Shown here: piece after piece, positions 27,471 through 37,980 of the stretch
Position numbering within the stretch: position 1 is the stretch's first letter
How the letters are laid out: every line of letters begins with the position of its first letter
NCBI GenBank assembly: GCA_030562195.1
Contig: CM060201.1
Location: 31,044,067-31,108,066 of the forward strand
Origin: Nipponacmea schrenckii
Taxonomy: Eukaryota > Mollusca > Gastropoda > Lottiidae
Length of the DNA: 64,000 bases
Direction of reading: 5' to 3'
Translations under genes and position numbers: made by a program
Notes under the pieces: model-generated
The model's database searches: none
The model's input: only the letters and a program-made list of their open reading frames with translations
What the model was told of the DNA's origin: nothing

Positions 27471-27659
27471 TCCTATTCTATCCCCCGTGCTAACAAGTTG
27501 TATTGGTATTTTTATAATGCTGTGCCTAAATTGAGGTTTGTGAATACAGCACCTTTTTATAAATCTTTGGCAAACTCTTCACGTTTATTTGAACAGGAAG
27601 TGCAGCTATGTGGACGTTTTGAGTTTTGGAAGTCTCTGTATCGCCACAAGTTGTATTGA
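27471..27659 (+). pseudogene. Open frame with protein-like composition, unrecognised
   Basis: A stop-to-stop frame of 62 codons without an initial ATG. It includes YWYFYNAVPKLRFVNTAPFY and LFEQEVQLCGRFEFWKSLYR and ends in KLY-stop. The aromatic and charged mix is more protein-like than the surrounding AT-rich noise. It could be a terminal exon, a retroposed exon remnant or part of a mobile element ORF. I do not recognise the family. Confidence 0.25.
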
Positions 27660-28950
27660 TGCATCACGGAACAGCAGAATGTTAATGTTCGGTTCATGAA
27701 AAGTTGATTAACATATACAGAGTCAAGAAGCCCACTTGTTTGCCAATGGGTTCATTATTTATGTGTACTGTAGGATCGTTCACATTGTGAAATTCACCAA
27801 CAAGCTGAACGATTTAACTACATGTATGTTTTTGTAAATAATGGTAGGTAACTCTTTTAAATTGAAACAAAATGGGACACACGGACCCAAACAAATTTAA
27901 ACCACTTTCTATTTGGTTTGTAACAGAGACCATGGAAACAGATATTTATTCTCTGCTTCCTATTGGACCAGATAACGGGCCGTGTTGTGTGCAACTCTCT
28001 TTCTGTTACTGATATGGGACATTCAGAAGCCAATATGAATCTTTGATATATACCCTCAATATATGGGATCATTTAAATTTTCACTTGAACACTTCCAAAC
28101 AATTGCCATGTTGTATTTCACCACGATGTAAGTTGTTAAACGGTCTAATGGTCTATCATTGAAAAGGGGAGAGATCATTGCTCATTGTAATCAATAACGC
28201 AATAACTCTCTAATCTCCCAACAAGAAACTAAATGGTCGTCTCAGACACCCACCACGTAGCCTTAATTTCGCTTACTTGACTGAAAGTTAAATGTCGTTT
28301 TATTACAATAATATTAGATTATTTATTTCTTCATTAGATTTCTGCTTTTTCGCCAACGTATTTGCGTAAATGACATAACATGGCGACATATTCTGGTGCC
28401 TCGCCTTGCAACCAGACCCCCCACCCCACTCCTTATGGACTCAGTCCGCCAATTCATTTACCATCTGTTTCAATGTTAAATCACGAAATTCAACCTTCTA
28501 ACTTTTTCCAGAAATCTCGTTGAAAGCTTTCCTGTATGTCACATGAAAGCCTGGCCAATACTTGGTTTCTGTACAAAATTTCAATATAGCATGACCATGA
28601 AAATTTTGAACTAAACAAAATGAAAGTAAACCACTACATTTTATCAACATCCGCTTGACTGTCACTGCACACAAAACCACTATTTTTAGAAATAACCTTC
28701 CGCCAATTAAATTTCTCATTATCTCAGAAATTCTGAAAGAAAATGCAATTTCAGACATCAAATTTCAAATCTAGACCAAAAATTAGTCACAAATGGGCAT
28801 GCAAAAACCCCCATGGGAAGGGAGAAAGAGGATTTCTAAAAATAGAACGAACTAAATTCGTATACAATCATTAGCATTAAATGTTTTACTGGTCTGAGTC
28901 CTATATAATTCCTATAAACGCCACTGCTTACCCCCCTTACACCACATTAA
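27660..28950. other. Intergenic, no gene seen
   Basis: No supported coding region. Minus-strand frames at 27857-28072 and 28498-28761 show no family features. Confidence 0.4.
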
Positions 28951-28995
28951 ACGCCCGAAGAAGGATACTATATCCGAAATCCGGATCACGTCATT
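28951..28995 (+). ncRNA. Degenerate hammerhead-ribozyme-like motif
   Basis: Just upstream of the Penelope-like ORFs lies CCGAAGA, a 5-bp helix GGATA/TATCC with a CTA loop (28963-28975), then GAAA (28976-28979). A hammerhead core reads CUGAUGA - stem II - GAAA, so the order is right with two core mismatches. ACG before and CGT after could form stem I. Penelope-like elements are known to carry hammerhead motifs in their terminal repeats. This copy is probably inactive, and chance cannot be excluded. Confidence 0.3.
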
Positions 28996-29160
28996 TGAGG
29001 ACTTTTTTATGTATATGTTTTGTTATTTCCCTTTTTGAGTTATTTTGTAAGTTTTCTATTACTATATTTACTTATTTTTTTATTTCTAATTTAAATATAA
29101 ATTTTTTTTCAAAGTATATCATCTCAATTTTCCTATTTACATTTCGCTTTTTGATCTACT

Positions 29161-29970
29161 ATGGACTATGGATACGACTGGCATTTCCCCAGACACTCCC
29201 TTGGGAGACCCCCCTTTCCCCCACCACATCATTATGGCAATAGACAACATCATTATGGCAATAGGCAACATCATTATGGCAATAGGCAACAGCATTTTGG
29301 CAATAGGCAACAGCATTTTGGTAACAGGCAACAGCATTTTGGTAACAGGCAACAGCATTTTGGTAATAGGCAACAGCATTTTGACAATAGACAACAGCAT
29401 GGAAATAGGCAGCCACAACAATCCAATAACAGACAGCAGCAACAGGATACCAATCCCATTGCTTTATTTCAGATTCTGCAGTGCCTACATCACGCGTCTG
29501 TAATTTCTCAGCAAGCAAACAATGGTTCGCCCACTCGCGGTTTCCTATTCAAAATCAATGATCTAAACCGGTTTGTTAAACCAGCTTTAAGAAATACATC
29601 AATTTTATCTGTAATTCAAAACATTAATAAAGCTTGGGCTAAAGACGTGGCATTGGCACTAAAATCTCATTATGAGAATATGCTTGCAAAAAAAATCAAC
29701 TTTGTGAAGTCACGCAACCTTTCTGATCAAAATTTAAGACAGTTCTCGTCAGAAGCGGTTAATTGGGCAAAGAAATCATACCGCCGACTACAACGCGAAA
29801 CTTTAGACAAATACACTCGTACGTTAAATTCTCTCACGTGCCAGAACCATATTTCGCCAAATCTAAATTTCCTGCAGCTACCATTTATGCAACCCAAATA
29901 CCATTTTCTAACAGTTTACAAAGAGTCGAGCCCCATGCTACAGAAAATCTCCGCCGCTACAATAACTTGA
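29161..29970 (+). CDS. Penelope-like element N-terminal ORF with QN-rich repeats
   Basis: A 269-codon frame. Residues about 23-85 are a run of seven-residue repeats (HHYGNRQ, then QHFGNRQ) encoded by 21-bp tandem units. Residues about 100-230 look like a normal folded or helical region (GFLFKINDLNRFVKPALR, WAKDVALALKSHYENMLAKK, WAKKSYRRLQRETLDKY). The last ~40 residues are less protein-like. An overlapping frame (29763-30149) contains a plausible continuation (SKFPAATIYATQIPFSNSL), so a frameshift near 29850 is possible. The RT frame resumes in the original phase from 30016. Role unknown; an RNA-binding or assembly function is only a guess. Confidence 0.55.
   Translation: MDYGYDWHFPRHSLGRPPFPPPHHYGNRQHHYGNRQHHYGNRQQHFGNRQQHFGNRQQHFGNRQQHFGNRQQHFDNRQQHGNRQPQQSNNRQQQQDTNPIALFQILQCLHHASVISQQANNGSPTRGFLFKINDLNRFVKPALRNTSILSVIQNINKAWAKDVALALKSHYENMLAKKINFVKSRNLSDQNLRQFSSEAVNWAKKSYRRLQRETLDKYTRTLNSLTCQNHISPNLNFLQLPFMQPKYHFLTVYKESSPMLQKISAATIT
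29227..29402 (+). repeat. 21-bp in-frame tandem repeat
   Basis: About eight copies of 'cattttggcaataggcaacag' type, each coding seven residues (QHFGNRQ or HHYGNRQ). Because the period is a multiple of three, several other frames on both strands stay open too. Those are shadows. Confidence 0.9.
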
Positions 29971-30015
29971 TCTACCATAAGCCTTCTCCTGTTTCCACTA
30001 CCATCCCAAGGTTCA

Positions 30016-31620
30016 ATGGAATGGTCGACGTCTGCTCCGATCACGTCCACTGGACGGCCTCCACTGCTAGAAGTATCTACGTTAAATGGGTCTCCCATAG
30101 ACGCGGGAGGAAGTATTCTAAAATTAGGTCAAACAATTCTAAATCTTAGCACACGTAAACTTTCTCCCGTAGAAGAAAGACTTTTGGATCGCGGATTGAC
30201 TTTTATTCCCACGGCAAAGCCATTGTCTAATTCACCAATTTTATCATCGGTAAAAGAAATTCAGCGAATATTCAAACTCAATTTTTTCTTTCGAGAACGC
30301 CTTGGTCGCGGAAAACGTACCAATTTTGTTGAAAAGACTGGTTTGAATCCACCAGACAACGCGATAGACAATGGTATTATTGATATTTGCGATGAAATGT
30401 ATGAAGAAATCTCTCGGTTACCTTTGGTAGACGAGAAGAACAATCTGACCAACTTTGAGCGTAGGGCATTGAATATATTAAAGAATGATGACAGCATCAT
30501 AATCCGTAAAAGTGACAAAGGCAGTTGTTGTGTAATACAGGATCGCGTTGACTATATTTTTGAATTAGATAAGCAGTTAAGTAATCAAAATCATTATCGC
30601 GAACTAGACAGACCAATTTTCATGGAAACATCTATAAAAATCAACGACATTTTGAAAAATTTAGTTACAAAAAAATTTCTTTCTGACGCGCAATACGACT
30701 ACCTTTCTGCAAAACCCAACGTACGCCAACGTCATATTTATTCTTTACCAAAAATTCACAAAAATCCTGAAACCGAATGGACCGTCGCGAATAAAATAAC
30801 CAAGGGCAGACCAATTATTTCTGATTGCGCTAGCGAGTCATACCGAGTTTCTGAATATATTGACCATTTTTTGTTACCAAGTAAACATCCGTCTTATCTA
30901 AAAGATACCACCGACTTTATTGAAAAAATCAAAAAATTGAATGTTCCGCCTAATGCATATTTTATTTCTTTAGATATTGCGAGTATGTATACCAACATTG
31001 ATAACAATGTTGGTTTAGACGCTGTCCGTAAAGCATTTCTTAGAAATCCATCCGACGAACTCCTGCAGATATGTTTAACGCGTAATGACTTCTTTTTCAA
31101 TGGAAAAACATACCTTCAAATTTCTGGAACAGCTATGGGTAAACGCTTCGCTCCAAGCTATGCAAACATCTTCATGGCTGAATGGGACCAAATTTCACCT
31201 TTTAAACCTCTTTTTTATGGCAGATTTCTTGACGACATTTTTATCATTTGGACCGAATTATTAGAAAACTTTTGGCAATACTTCGAGATACTAAACAATC
31301 ACCATCCTTCAGTAAAATTAACGGCGAACATTAGCGATAATAGTATGGACTTTTTGGACACTACGGTGTTCAAAGGAAACGATTTCGAAAAAACTTCAAA
31401 AGTGGACATTAAAGTATTTTTTAAAGAAACTGATACGCACCAACTTTTGTTCAAAAGCTCGTTTCATCCGAAGCATACGTTTTCTGCGATTATAAAATCA
31501 CAAATCCTACGGTTCCATAGGATTTGTACTCAACAGACCGATTTTGATTCTGCATGCAACCTAGTTTTCAATAAATTACGAGAGAGGGGTTACTCAAAAC
31601 GATTTCTACGCAAAATTTAA
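30016..31620 (+). pseudogene. Penelope-like reverse transcriptase
   Basis: A 534-codon frame. The N-terminal block NLSTRKLSPVEERLLDRGLT (residues 43-62) is the family's typical lead-in. KSDKGS is at 165-170, IYSLPKIHKN at 241-250 and GRPIIS at 264-269. RT motif A is SLDIASMYTNI (catalytic Asp320), motif B GTAMGKRFAPSYANIF (371-386) and motif C RFLDDIF (Asp406, Asp407). All three catalytic Asp residues are present. The frame ends in a TAA at 31618 and a second in-frame TAA follows at 31672, before the nuclease. Family members normally carry RT and nuclease on one protein, so this copy is broken, unless the host reads through. The ATG given may not be the natural start, because the same frame reaches further upstream. 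Confidence 0.85.
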
Positions 31621-31680
31621 AACGACACGTTATTACATCTTCTGGAGAAAAATAACCCCCTCCATCGCCTATAAATAAAT

Positions 31681-32283
31681 TTGGCTCCAAACCCTGTGGT
31701 GGTTCTACGTGTCGTACCTATTTCTCATTTTTTCAAAAACAATAAAACCGGCAAAACTTTTCTTATATCTGACCAACTTTCATGCGGCGACCAAAATCTA
31801 ATTTACCTAATTTCATGTAAAAAATGCGAAACACAATATATTGGAGAAACTAAGAACGCGCTACGAACTCGCTTTAACGGCCATCGTTACGATATAGTAC
31901 ATGACAAAAATAGATCAATTTCTAATCATTTTAACCAACCCGACCATTCCATTGAAGACTTGTTGATTATGCCAATTGAAAAGATACAACCTATGCCAAA
32001 CATCAAGCCAAAACAAAGAAGATTACAACGCGAGAGTTATTGGATGGACCAACTTCAAACTGTATATCCAAATGGCCTTAATATCCAACATGATAATCAG
32101 ATAATACCTTTTGTTACCACCTACAATCATACTGCCACTAATGCCTCCCTAATTGTCAAACGTCACTACCAAAGCCTTCAAAACCAATATCCTCATGTCT
32201 ACAGCAAGAGACTTGTTACAGCGTACAAACGAAATAAAAATCTCAGCAATATCCTAGTTCATGGTAGACTCAATCCCCAATAG
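31681..32283 (+). pseudogene. Penelope-like GIY-YIG endonuclease part
   Basis: A 200-codon frame in phase with the RT but without its own ATG (first codon TTG). It shows LIYLISCKKCETQYIGETKN, where IYL and YIG form the GIY-YIG core. Then come ALRTRFNGHR with the conserved Arg, SNHFNQPDHS with the His, and RESYWMDQLQTVYPNGLN with the catalytic Glu-x-x-Trp pattern. The Cys pair (CKKC), with Cys35 before it, matches the Cys-rich linker seen in this lineage. In an intact element it nicks target DNA for priming. Here it is separated from the RT by two stops. Confidence 0.85.
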
Positions 32284-32950
32284 CTTTAAATTGCCTGACT
32301 TCCTTTATTCTGAATTCACTACATTTTACATTTATATTTCTTTATTTATTATAGGTACATAAAAATATTTGGCTTTTCTCTTTAGCTGATTATCGATATA
32401 TCAGAAGAAAATTAATTCTTATATTTTCAACTATTTCAGATAAAGAAATTATATTACTTCAGATAATATTTCAGAGACATCCATAATTAACGCATCTAAT
32501 TATCCTAACCTTTAACTTGCACCTTGCTTTATCATAAATCTTTACTTTGTGACCTAGGCCAGTGCTTTTATGAGACTATGTTCTCATCACCATCTAACAC
32601 CACTTATGGACAGAAGGGTTAGTGTAGCGAAACAAATCCCCGATTGGTGCTTCAGGAAAATATCTTGAGAAGGCCTGTGCAACGAGTCTAAGAAGATATC
32701 TTAAGCCATTAATGTCATAAACTTGACATTTTTAGCGACATCACAGTCTCTTGTTCTATCGGACAAAATTCCAAAGGAGTTGTAAACTTTACACATTGTA
32801 AATTTATTATCAAATATAAGTACAGCAGCTCTTTATCGTGCATATTGCCTTTTTTATATACACGAATTAAATACTATTCAATTAAACCTATCATAGTCAA
32901 GACAGAGACAATCTTTTTAAACTGCATCCCCATTGAACGTTTAATTCACG
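32284..32950. other. Intergenic, possible Penelope-like 3' flank
   Basis: AT-rich sequence after the nuclease frame. It may include the element's 3' untranslated part or terminal repeat, but I found no repeat matching the 5' side. Confidence 0.35.
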
Positions 32951-32959
32951 CTTTTATAA

Positions 32960-33200
32960 CTTCAATAATAAAACACCTAACTCTGTCCGCACGTACACTA
33001 AATTCTTTCAAATCCCAACTGAAGACGCACTATACTGTACAGTTTATATCTGATTACATGTACTGTATATTGTTAAATCCTTTTTTAAATAGCTGTATTA
33101 TTTGTATAGTGTATCGTGATCATATCACTTGTTAAAACCACTGAGATGTATATGGAGTGTATTTTTAAAAATAAATATTATTATTAAGATAGGCTGCTAT
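32960..33200 (+). repeat. LINE 3' end fragment with ATT tail
   Basis: One frame reads LSARTLNSFKSQLKTHY, the usual last residues of CR1/L2-type ORF2 proteins (pattern T-x-x-F-K-S-x-L-K-T). About 130 bp later the sequence ends in 'aaaaataaatattattatta', an ATT-type tail typical of these elements. Only the extreme 3' end is left. Confidence 0.55.
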
Positions 33201-33479
33201 TCATTGGGATAATATCTTGATTAAAAATACCTATCCCCTTCCCATAAACCTTGTTGACTTGTAAAATTTGAGGGTCAAGAGGTACGAGGGGTAAAAATTT
33301 CACAGATTATAATAGTCGAGACAAAGACATCCTTGGACATTAATACGTCACAAAGTTGGCTATTTACTTTATCCATGTTATTTGATAAGGGGCTGAGAAA
33401 TGTGTCACTCGTTTATTATCAACAATATCTAGTTGCGATAATACAATAGTGTAATTTTGAGGTAGCTTGTGTATTCTTA

Positions 33480-33600
33480 AAGGGAATTTCGAAATATTGG
33501 AGACACTGATAGCATCACTTTGCACCATTCCAATTTTCAATGAAACGCCGGTGGTTTTCTGCAATTCCAATAAAACAAACTGATGACGTACCTAATCGCG
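33480..33600 (+). mobile_element. Small TIR element fragment (family M)
   Basis: 'gatagcatcactttgcaccat', 'tcaatgaaacgccggtggtt', 'ctgcaattccaataaaacaa' and 'tgatgacgt' align with the left half of the complete copy at 36287-36478. The right half is absent. Confidence 0.5.
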
Positions 33601-33604
33601 AAGA

Positions 33605-33670
33605 TGTTTTATTGTACGCCCACATAAATATGTGGGATTTTAATGAAACTTGGTGTGAATATTGGAATTG
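33605..33670 (+). repeat. GCCCACA-type element, short fragment
   Basis: 'tgtacgcccacataaatatg' followed by 'ttttaatgaaacttggtgtga' matches the head and body phrases of the longer copies at 15.7 and 47.4 kb. Confidence 0.45.
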
Positions 33671-33689
33671 ATAAGACGCTAGTTAAGTT

Positions 33690-33956
33690 TAAGTACTTGA
33701 TCGCCGGAACATAGATCTGTACATATGATACACATGTACTTGTGTATTTTTAGTATTTCAGACGAATTGTATATTGAGATATTATGTATTTTCGATTTTT
33801 TTTTTCTTTTTTTCTTTCTTTCTTTCTTTTTTTTTTTTTTTTTTTTTTCCAATGTATTGCCCCAGGGGCTGAATGTGGGACAGGACCATGTCCTTGTGTA
33901 TTGGGCCTAATTCTGACCCATGTAAAATAAAGAGTTTATTATTATTATTATTATTA
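33690..33956 (+). repeat. Retroelement 3' end, copy 2
   Basis: Very close to 4749-5010. It has 'gtacttgatcgccggaacat', 'cagacgaattgtatattga', a T-rich run (33798-33848), 'gggctgaatgtgggacagg', 'gtaaaataaagagttta' and a longer ATT microsatellite. High identity over some 250 bp suggests the family was active fairly recently. Confidence 0.7.
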
Positions 33957-34109
33957 AATTTGACGAATTGCGGATGAATGTTTTTTTAGTTTTTGCCTTT
34001 GTCTTAGTAAAATCGCGTCAGAATTTTATTGTGGGTGCAATATAAGCTACAATTGACATCAAATTAGGATATCTATTGTATAATGGTCTAATCATAGTTT
34101 TATTTAACA

Positions 34110-34350
34110 CGAAATCACTTGACCGATGTCGGTGACCAGCTTTTGATGCCGGTTTGTGCAGGTGAAATATAGTTGATTCTGTCATTCGGGACCGACGATT
34201 GATGCCATTGCCGATGTATAGAGGTTGCCGGTTTACAGAGGTTAAATTTAGTTAAGCAATAGAGGAAAGTTATAGGGACCGTAGAATTGTGCCGGTTTGA
34301 ACAGGATTCCGGTACATCCAGGTTCCGGATAATCCAGGTTTTACCGTAAT
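34110..34350 (-). mobile_element. pogo/Tigger-like non-autonomous DNA element, partial
   Basis: On the minus strand the end reads 'acggtaaaacctggattat', then 'ccggaacctggat', 'accggaatcctgttcaaac'. Repeated 'ccggtt..cagg' phrases of this kind, with a CAGTAAAACC-like end, are typical of pogo/Tigger-type terminal repeats. The second terminus is not clear, so only one end may be present. No transposase coding sequence. Confidence 0.45.
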
Positions 34351-36286
34351 TGCATTAGAATTCAACTGATAAGCCATATATAGGTAATCTGAACTGTCGT
34401 GACAAATCTTGAATAAACAAATTAATTCTTTCATTTCTTCAGCTCAGCTCCAGAAATTAGAGAAACCATTTGTTTTGTTGTAGGTTACCAGTAGGAATCG
34501 CTCTGGTGCAAAACAAGTACATGTACCAGTATTCGAATTGAATAATTAAAAGCTGCTACCTATGTTTCGTCAAAGGGTTTTTTGGATTTCGGGTTTCGTT
34601 TTAGTATTCAAGAAATACATACACGTAACCAAAATGAGATGGGTTCACGTGTATTTCTTCCTCGGCTGAATCAGCTTATTATAGTATTTTTATGCTGTTT
34701 CATCAGCAGCTAAATATTTAGGATATGAGCTATATAAATATTTGGATTACCATAAAGTTATAAATACGCATAGGGATTTTTCTAATTTTAAATTTAAAAT
34801 CTATATATATTTTAAAAGAAATTCTTTGAATACCAAATGGCGTTTCTTCATAATTATAATATAAGGGACAACCCCTATTCCCCAAAAACGAATAATTTGT
34901 CGAAATTCCCTATTTTAGATAAGATGTATAACATACGAGAAATTTTATCATACCGAAATCATTCTTCAATAGGAGAACATCGACTGTTACACCCTCAAAG
35001 GTAGGTTTTATGATTTTTATTTTAGTGTCTGACCTAATGGATAATAGCTTTCGAGGTCATTCTGCAGCCTATCACCTTGGGCTCATGTTTACTTAATTTG
35101 TAAAATTTAGGCTGTTATTATTACTATAATGTTGCGCAGTTCATGGTCTTTGTTCCGGGTATCTATTGGGGGAGCTCCGAAGCTCCACATAACTAATATG
35201 GCTTATTTGATGTGTTCCTATTGCTTTCTTATTGGAGCAATATGGATAAAATAGCAAGTATTGCAAATTGTACTTATTTTACGACTTTAGATAATTCACT
35301 ATCATTGCTCTTGAATAAAATAAAATGTGTTAATACACCAAAAAACCAAACTGAAATTTCAACATCGTTGATAATAAAATTGTATAAAATATATTCGTGA
35401 ATAGTTTAACAGCTTCATTTCATAACTTATCTCTTAATTTCTAACCCAATCTGCAAGGTATAGGTTTTTAAAAACGTTATCTCTAGACACAGTTTGAATG
35501 ACAAATATGCCAAGTTTGATTCAGGAAATACCTACTCGAGATGATTAAGTTAATTCCAAATATGAACCCCCATTTACTCTTTGTCCCCATTTATCGTGTA
35601 AATATTAAACAGATTCGATTAACCACAGTGACGTATTTAATCGAAATCAGCTTGATAAAGGATAGTGAAGATTTATTAAAACATCACATATAGTTCCCCA
35701 TAGCTGTATAGATATTTATTCGACTAGAACGTAAGTTTTTGTGCGTTTTCTTACATTGTAAACTACATTTTGAAGCGCAACCTTGATATATCTAGTTAGA
35801 AAAAATCTGATTTTTTATAATATATGCATTAAGAAGGATTAAGCTCAAATCTTTGGAAATAAGGGTTTAAAAATCTTCTGTGCCTTTATTCAGTACGCAC
35901 ATGATGAGGGATTACACCTTTGCTTTGATAAAAGCAAACCGTGCCTATAGGGTTTTGTGTTGTTTTTTTTTTAAACGCCTTTGTGGTTTATTGAATTTGC
36001 AGCGTGCAATGCGGGATTTTCGATATAATAGAAACTTTGCAAAAGTAGGGCCTAAATATATTATTAAAGGAACTGCTTACGATGCGAAGTCCTGTTATGG
36101 TAATTTCAGTTCTAAATCGCATGGAAAAAACATCCTGTCTCTTCTCAAAGCTCCGTTTTAAATTTTGTAATCCATCATTCCGATATTCCTAGGTTTATTT
36201 GTTGCAGATTCAATATGAAATTATTATAAAATAAAAGCTATAATTGGTCCTTCTAAAAATTATGCAACGTCTATGGATTGTCTGTT
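34351..36286. other. Intergenic, no gene seen
   Basis: AT-rich sequence with short frames only (for example 35880-36161), none with family features. Confidence 0.4.
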
Positions 36287-36478
36287 AGCATCAATTTGCA
36301 TCTTTCCACTTTTCAACCAGACGCCAGTGGTTCCTACAATTCCACTTAAACAAGTGTTTGATGACGTCAATATTCGCAAATTTGCTTGTATCACACAAGA
36401 CCTCCAAACACTTAGTTTTAGAGTAAACGAAAGAACCACCGACATTTGTTTAAAATGGTTATGGTGCAAATTGATGCT
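36287..36478 (+). mobile_element. Miniature inverted-repeat element, complete copy (family M)
   Basis: The ends are inverted: AGCATCAATTTGCA at the left, TGCAAATTGATGCT at the right (14 of 14 bases). Length 192 bp. The interior has no reading frame of its own. Related copies lie at 13.9, 17.3, 33.5 and 48.8 kb. The target duplication is unclear. Confidence 0.65.
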
Positions 36479-37108
36479 GTTGTCCCCGCTATACATAAAA
36501 GTGCAGAAAAAAAATTAGTTCCAAGTCCATTTAAAAGATGAGATATTTTATATACAGGTTTTTTCCTTATTATTTAATTAAAGGCTCTGAACTCTTTTTC
36601 GAAATTAATAATTGGAAAAACCCACGAGGGTTGATTTCACGTTTAATTACCCTTAACGTGTGTCTTGTTGACTCATCCCTGACACGTAGACACATGAGAA
36701 AACTAGCGTCTTTTTATGAGACAAAATGTATCGGTAAGAGTTCTGGGTACATCGCGCGATAACTACTTTACTCGTTGACATCATATCATAATTATTATTT
36801 GATATTTTTAATCTTAAGTCAATGAACTATGAATATTTTTGAGTACCCGTTATGTGTTTTCCCTTAATTCGTTATTTTCAACAAACTATTGAGACGTGAG
36901 GATGTCCCATTAGTTAAATATAGCGAAGTGGTCACGTGTGTAATATATATCTAATATATCTAAGCTATACATAATAGTATAATATAATATAGTATAATAT
37001 AGCCATGAGTCATTCATGTAGGTATGTATCTCCAAAACTAATAACTTCTCAAAAGGAAGACCTACTTTCATATGTATAGAAAAAGTGTGCGCCCATCTGT
37101 TAATCTTT

Positions 37109-37139
<31 letters not shown>

Positions 37140-37146
37140 TTTTCAG
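37109..37146 (+). repeat. (TTTA)n microsatellite running into a splice acceptor
   Basis: About eight TTTA units end in 'ttttcag' (AG at 37145-37146). The run sits where the polypyrimidine tract of the acceptor before the next gene's coding exon would be. Confidence 0.65.
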
Positions 37147-37173
37147 TAAAACACCAAATAAACGACATTCAAT

Positions 37174-37980
37174 ATGAATAGAATTAAAAGTTTATTCATG
37201 GGAAAACGAGTAACTTTAAAAGCAGTAGACACCAATGTCAGGGCAAGCAAGTTGTACGTAGATGTGGAATCATGCCAAGCTGATATATGGGATGTTGCTA
37301 TACCAGGATTGGGAACACCTCTCATCGAGCAGACAAAGAAGAAATCTCTATTTTCATCTAAACAATCATTGATGTCTTCAAGAGAGTCATTGTCCGAAAT
37401 TCATTCGTCAAGCCCGACAAAGAACAGGATGTCCATGCTTTCCTCCGCAGAGTCTTTGATGTCCTCAAAAGAATCACTGTCCAACCTGTCCACGATGTCA
37501 GGGGTAGCGTACAGACGACATCCAGATGACCGAGGTTCGAGATTTGGTCGTCCCTATTCCGTTGGTACGAGTAAAGCTTGTTATGGTCGTTTCTCAATGT
37601 TGGAAATAGACGGAATTGCCGCAATTGACGAAGATGCTAGAGAAATATCTTTATCTCTCGTGAGCTTGGAAAGGATTGAAAGCACTCAAAAGCGGTCATT
37701 TGAAATTGCTCATAATCGCAGAAAGTTTCAAAGAAACAGGGAAAACAAGAAACGTCCGTTGGCAGTTGATGATTATGGATCAAGAAAGGCTAAAGTGCAG
37801 AGTATGATTGAGCTGTCATCTACAGATTTACACGAAGATGCTATGCTGTTAGATTTCGCCAAAGTTCCCACTGCTGTGACTAGAAAGACGAGCTTGCAGA
37901 AGAAAAGTTGGGAGATAAGGCTTGAGCGAAAACGGAAAATGAAGAAAAGAAGATCAGCGAGAAATCAAACTGAAGAATGA
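37174..37980 (+). CDS. Unrecognised Ser-rich, basic protein, 268 residues
   Basis: An ATG-to-TGA frame of 268 codons. An in-frame TAA lies 15 nt upstream of the ATG, and a good acceptor (37145-37146) precedes it, so the start is probably right and the 5' UTR is likely spliced. Residues about 57-110 form a Ser-rich stretch with a repeated pattern (SSKQSLMSSRESLSE, then SSAESLMSSKESLSNLS), which could be phosphorylated. The middle (118-165) contains GSRFGRPYSVG and LEIDGIAAIDEDAREISLSL. The C-terminal half is strongly basic and ends in KMKKRRSARNQTEE, a possible nuclear localisation signal. No membrane segment or known domain is visible. Its length far exceeds chance in this AT-rich setting. 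Function unknown. Confidence 0.6.
   Translation: MNRIKSLFMGKRVTLKAVDTNVRASKLYVDVESCQADIWDVAIPGLGTPLIEQTKKKSLFSSKQSLMSSRESLSEIHSSSPTKNRMSMLSSAESLMSSKESLSNLSTMSGVAYRRHPDDRGSRFGRPYSVGTSKACYGRFSMLEIDGIAAIDEDAREISLSLVSLERIESTQKRSFEIAHNRRKFQRNRENKKRPLAVDDYGSRKAKVQSMIELSSTDLHEDAMLLDFAKVPTAVTRKTSLQKKSWEIRLERKRKMKKRRSARNQTEE

Larger units (their letters stand above)
28951..32283 (+). mobile_element. Penelope-like retroelement (GIY-YIG type), decayed
   Basis: Contains, in order, a hammerhead-like motif, a Gln/Asn-rich N-terminal frame (29161-29970), a reverse transcriptase (30016-31620) and a GIY-YIG endonuclease (31681-32283). RT followed by a C-terminal GIY-YIG nuclease is diagnostic of Penelope-like elements. 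All three frames are in the same phase but are separated by in-frame stops: one after the N-terminal part, and two between RT and nuclease. The element is therefore probably dead as a single polyprotein. Terminal repeats and target duplications were not found, so the outer borders are approximate. Confidence 0.85.

Noticed and set aside
29137..29518. Minus-strand and alternate plus-strand frames across the HFGNRQQ repeat
   Set aside because: They are shadows of the 21-bp in-frame repeat. Only the frame continuous in phase with the reverse transcriptase is kept.
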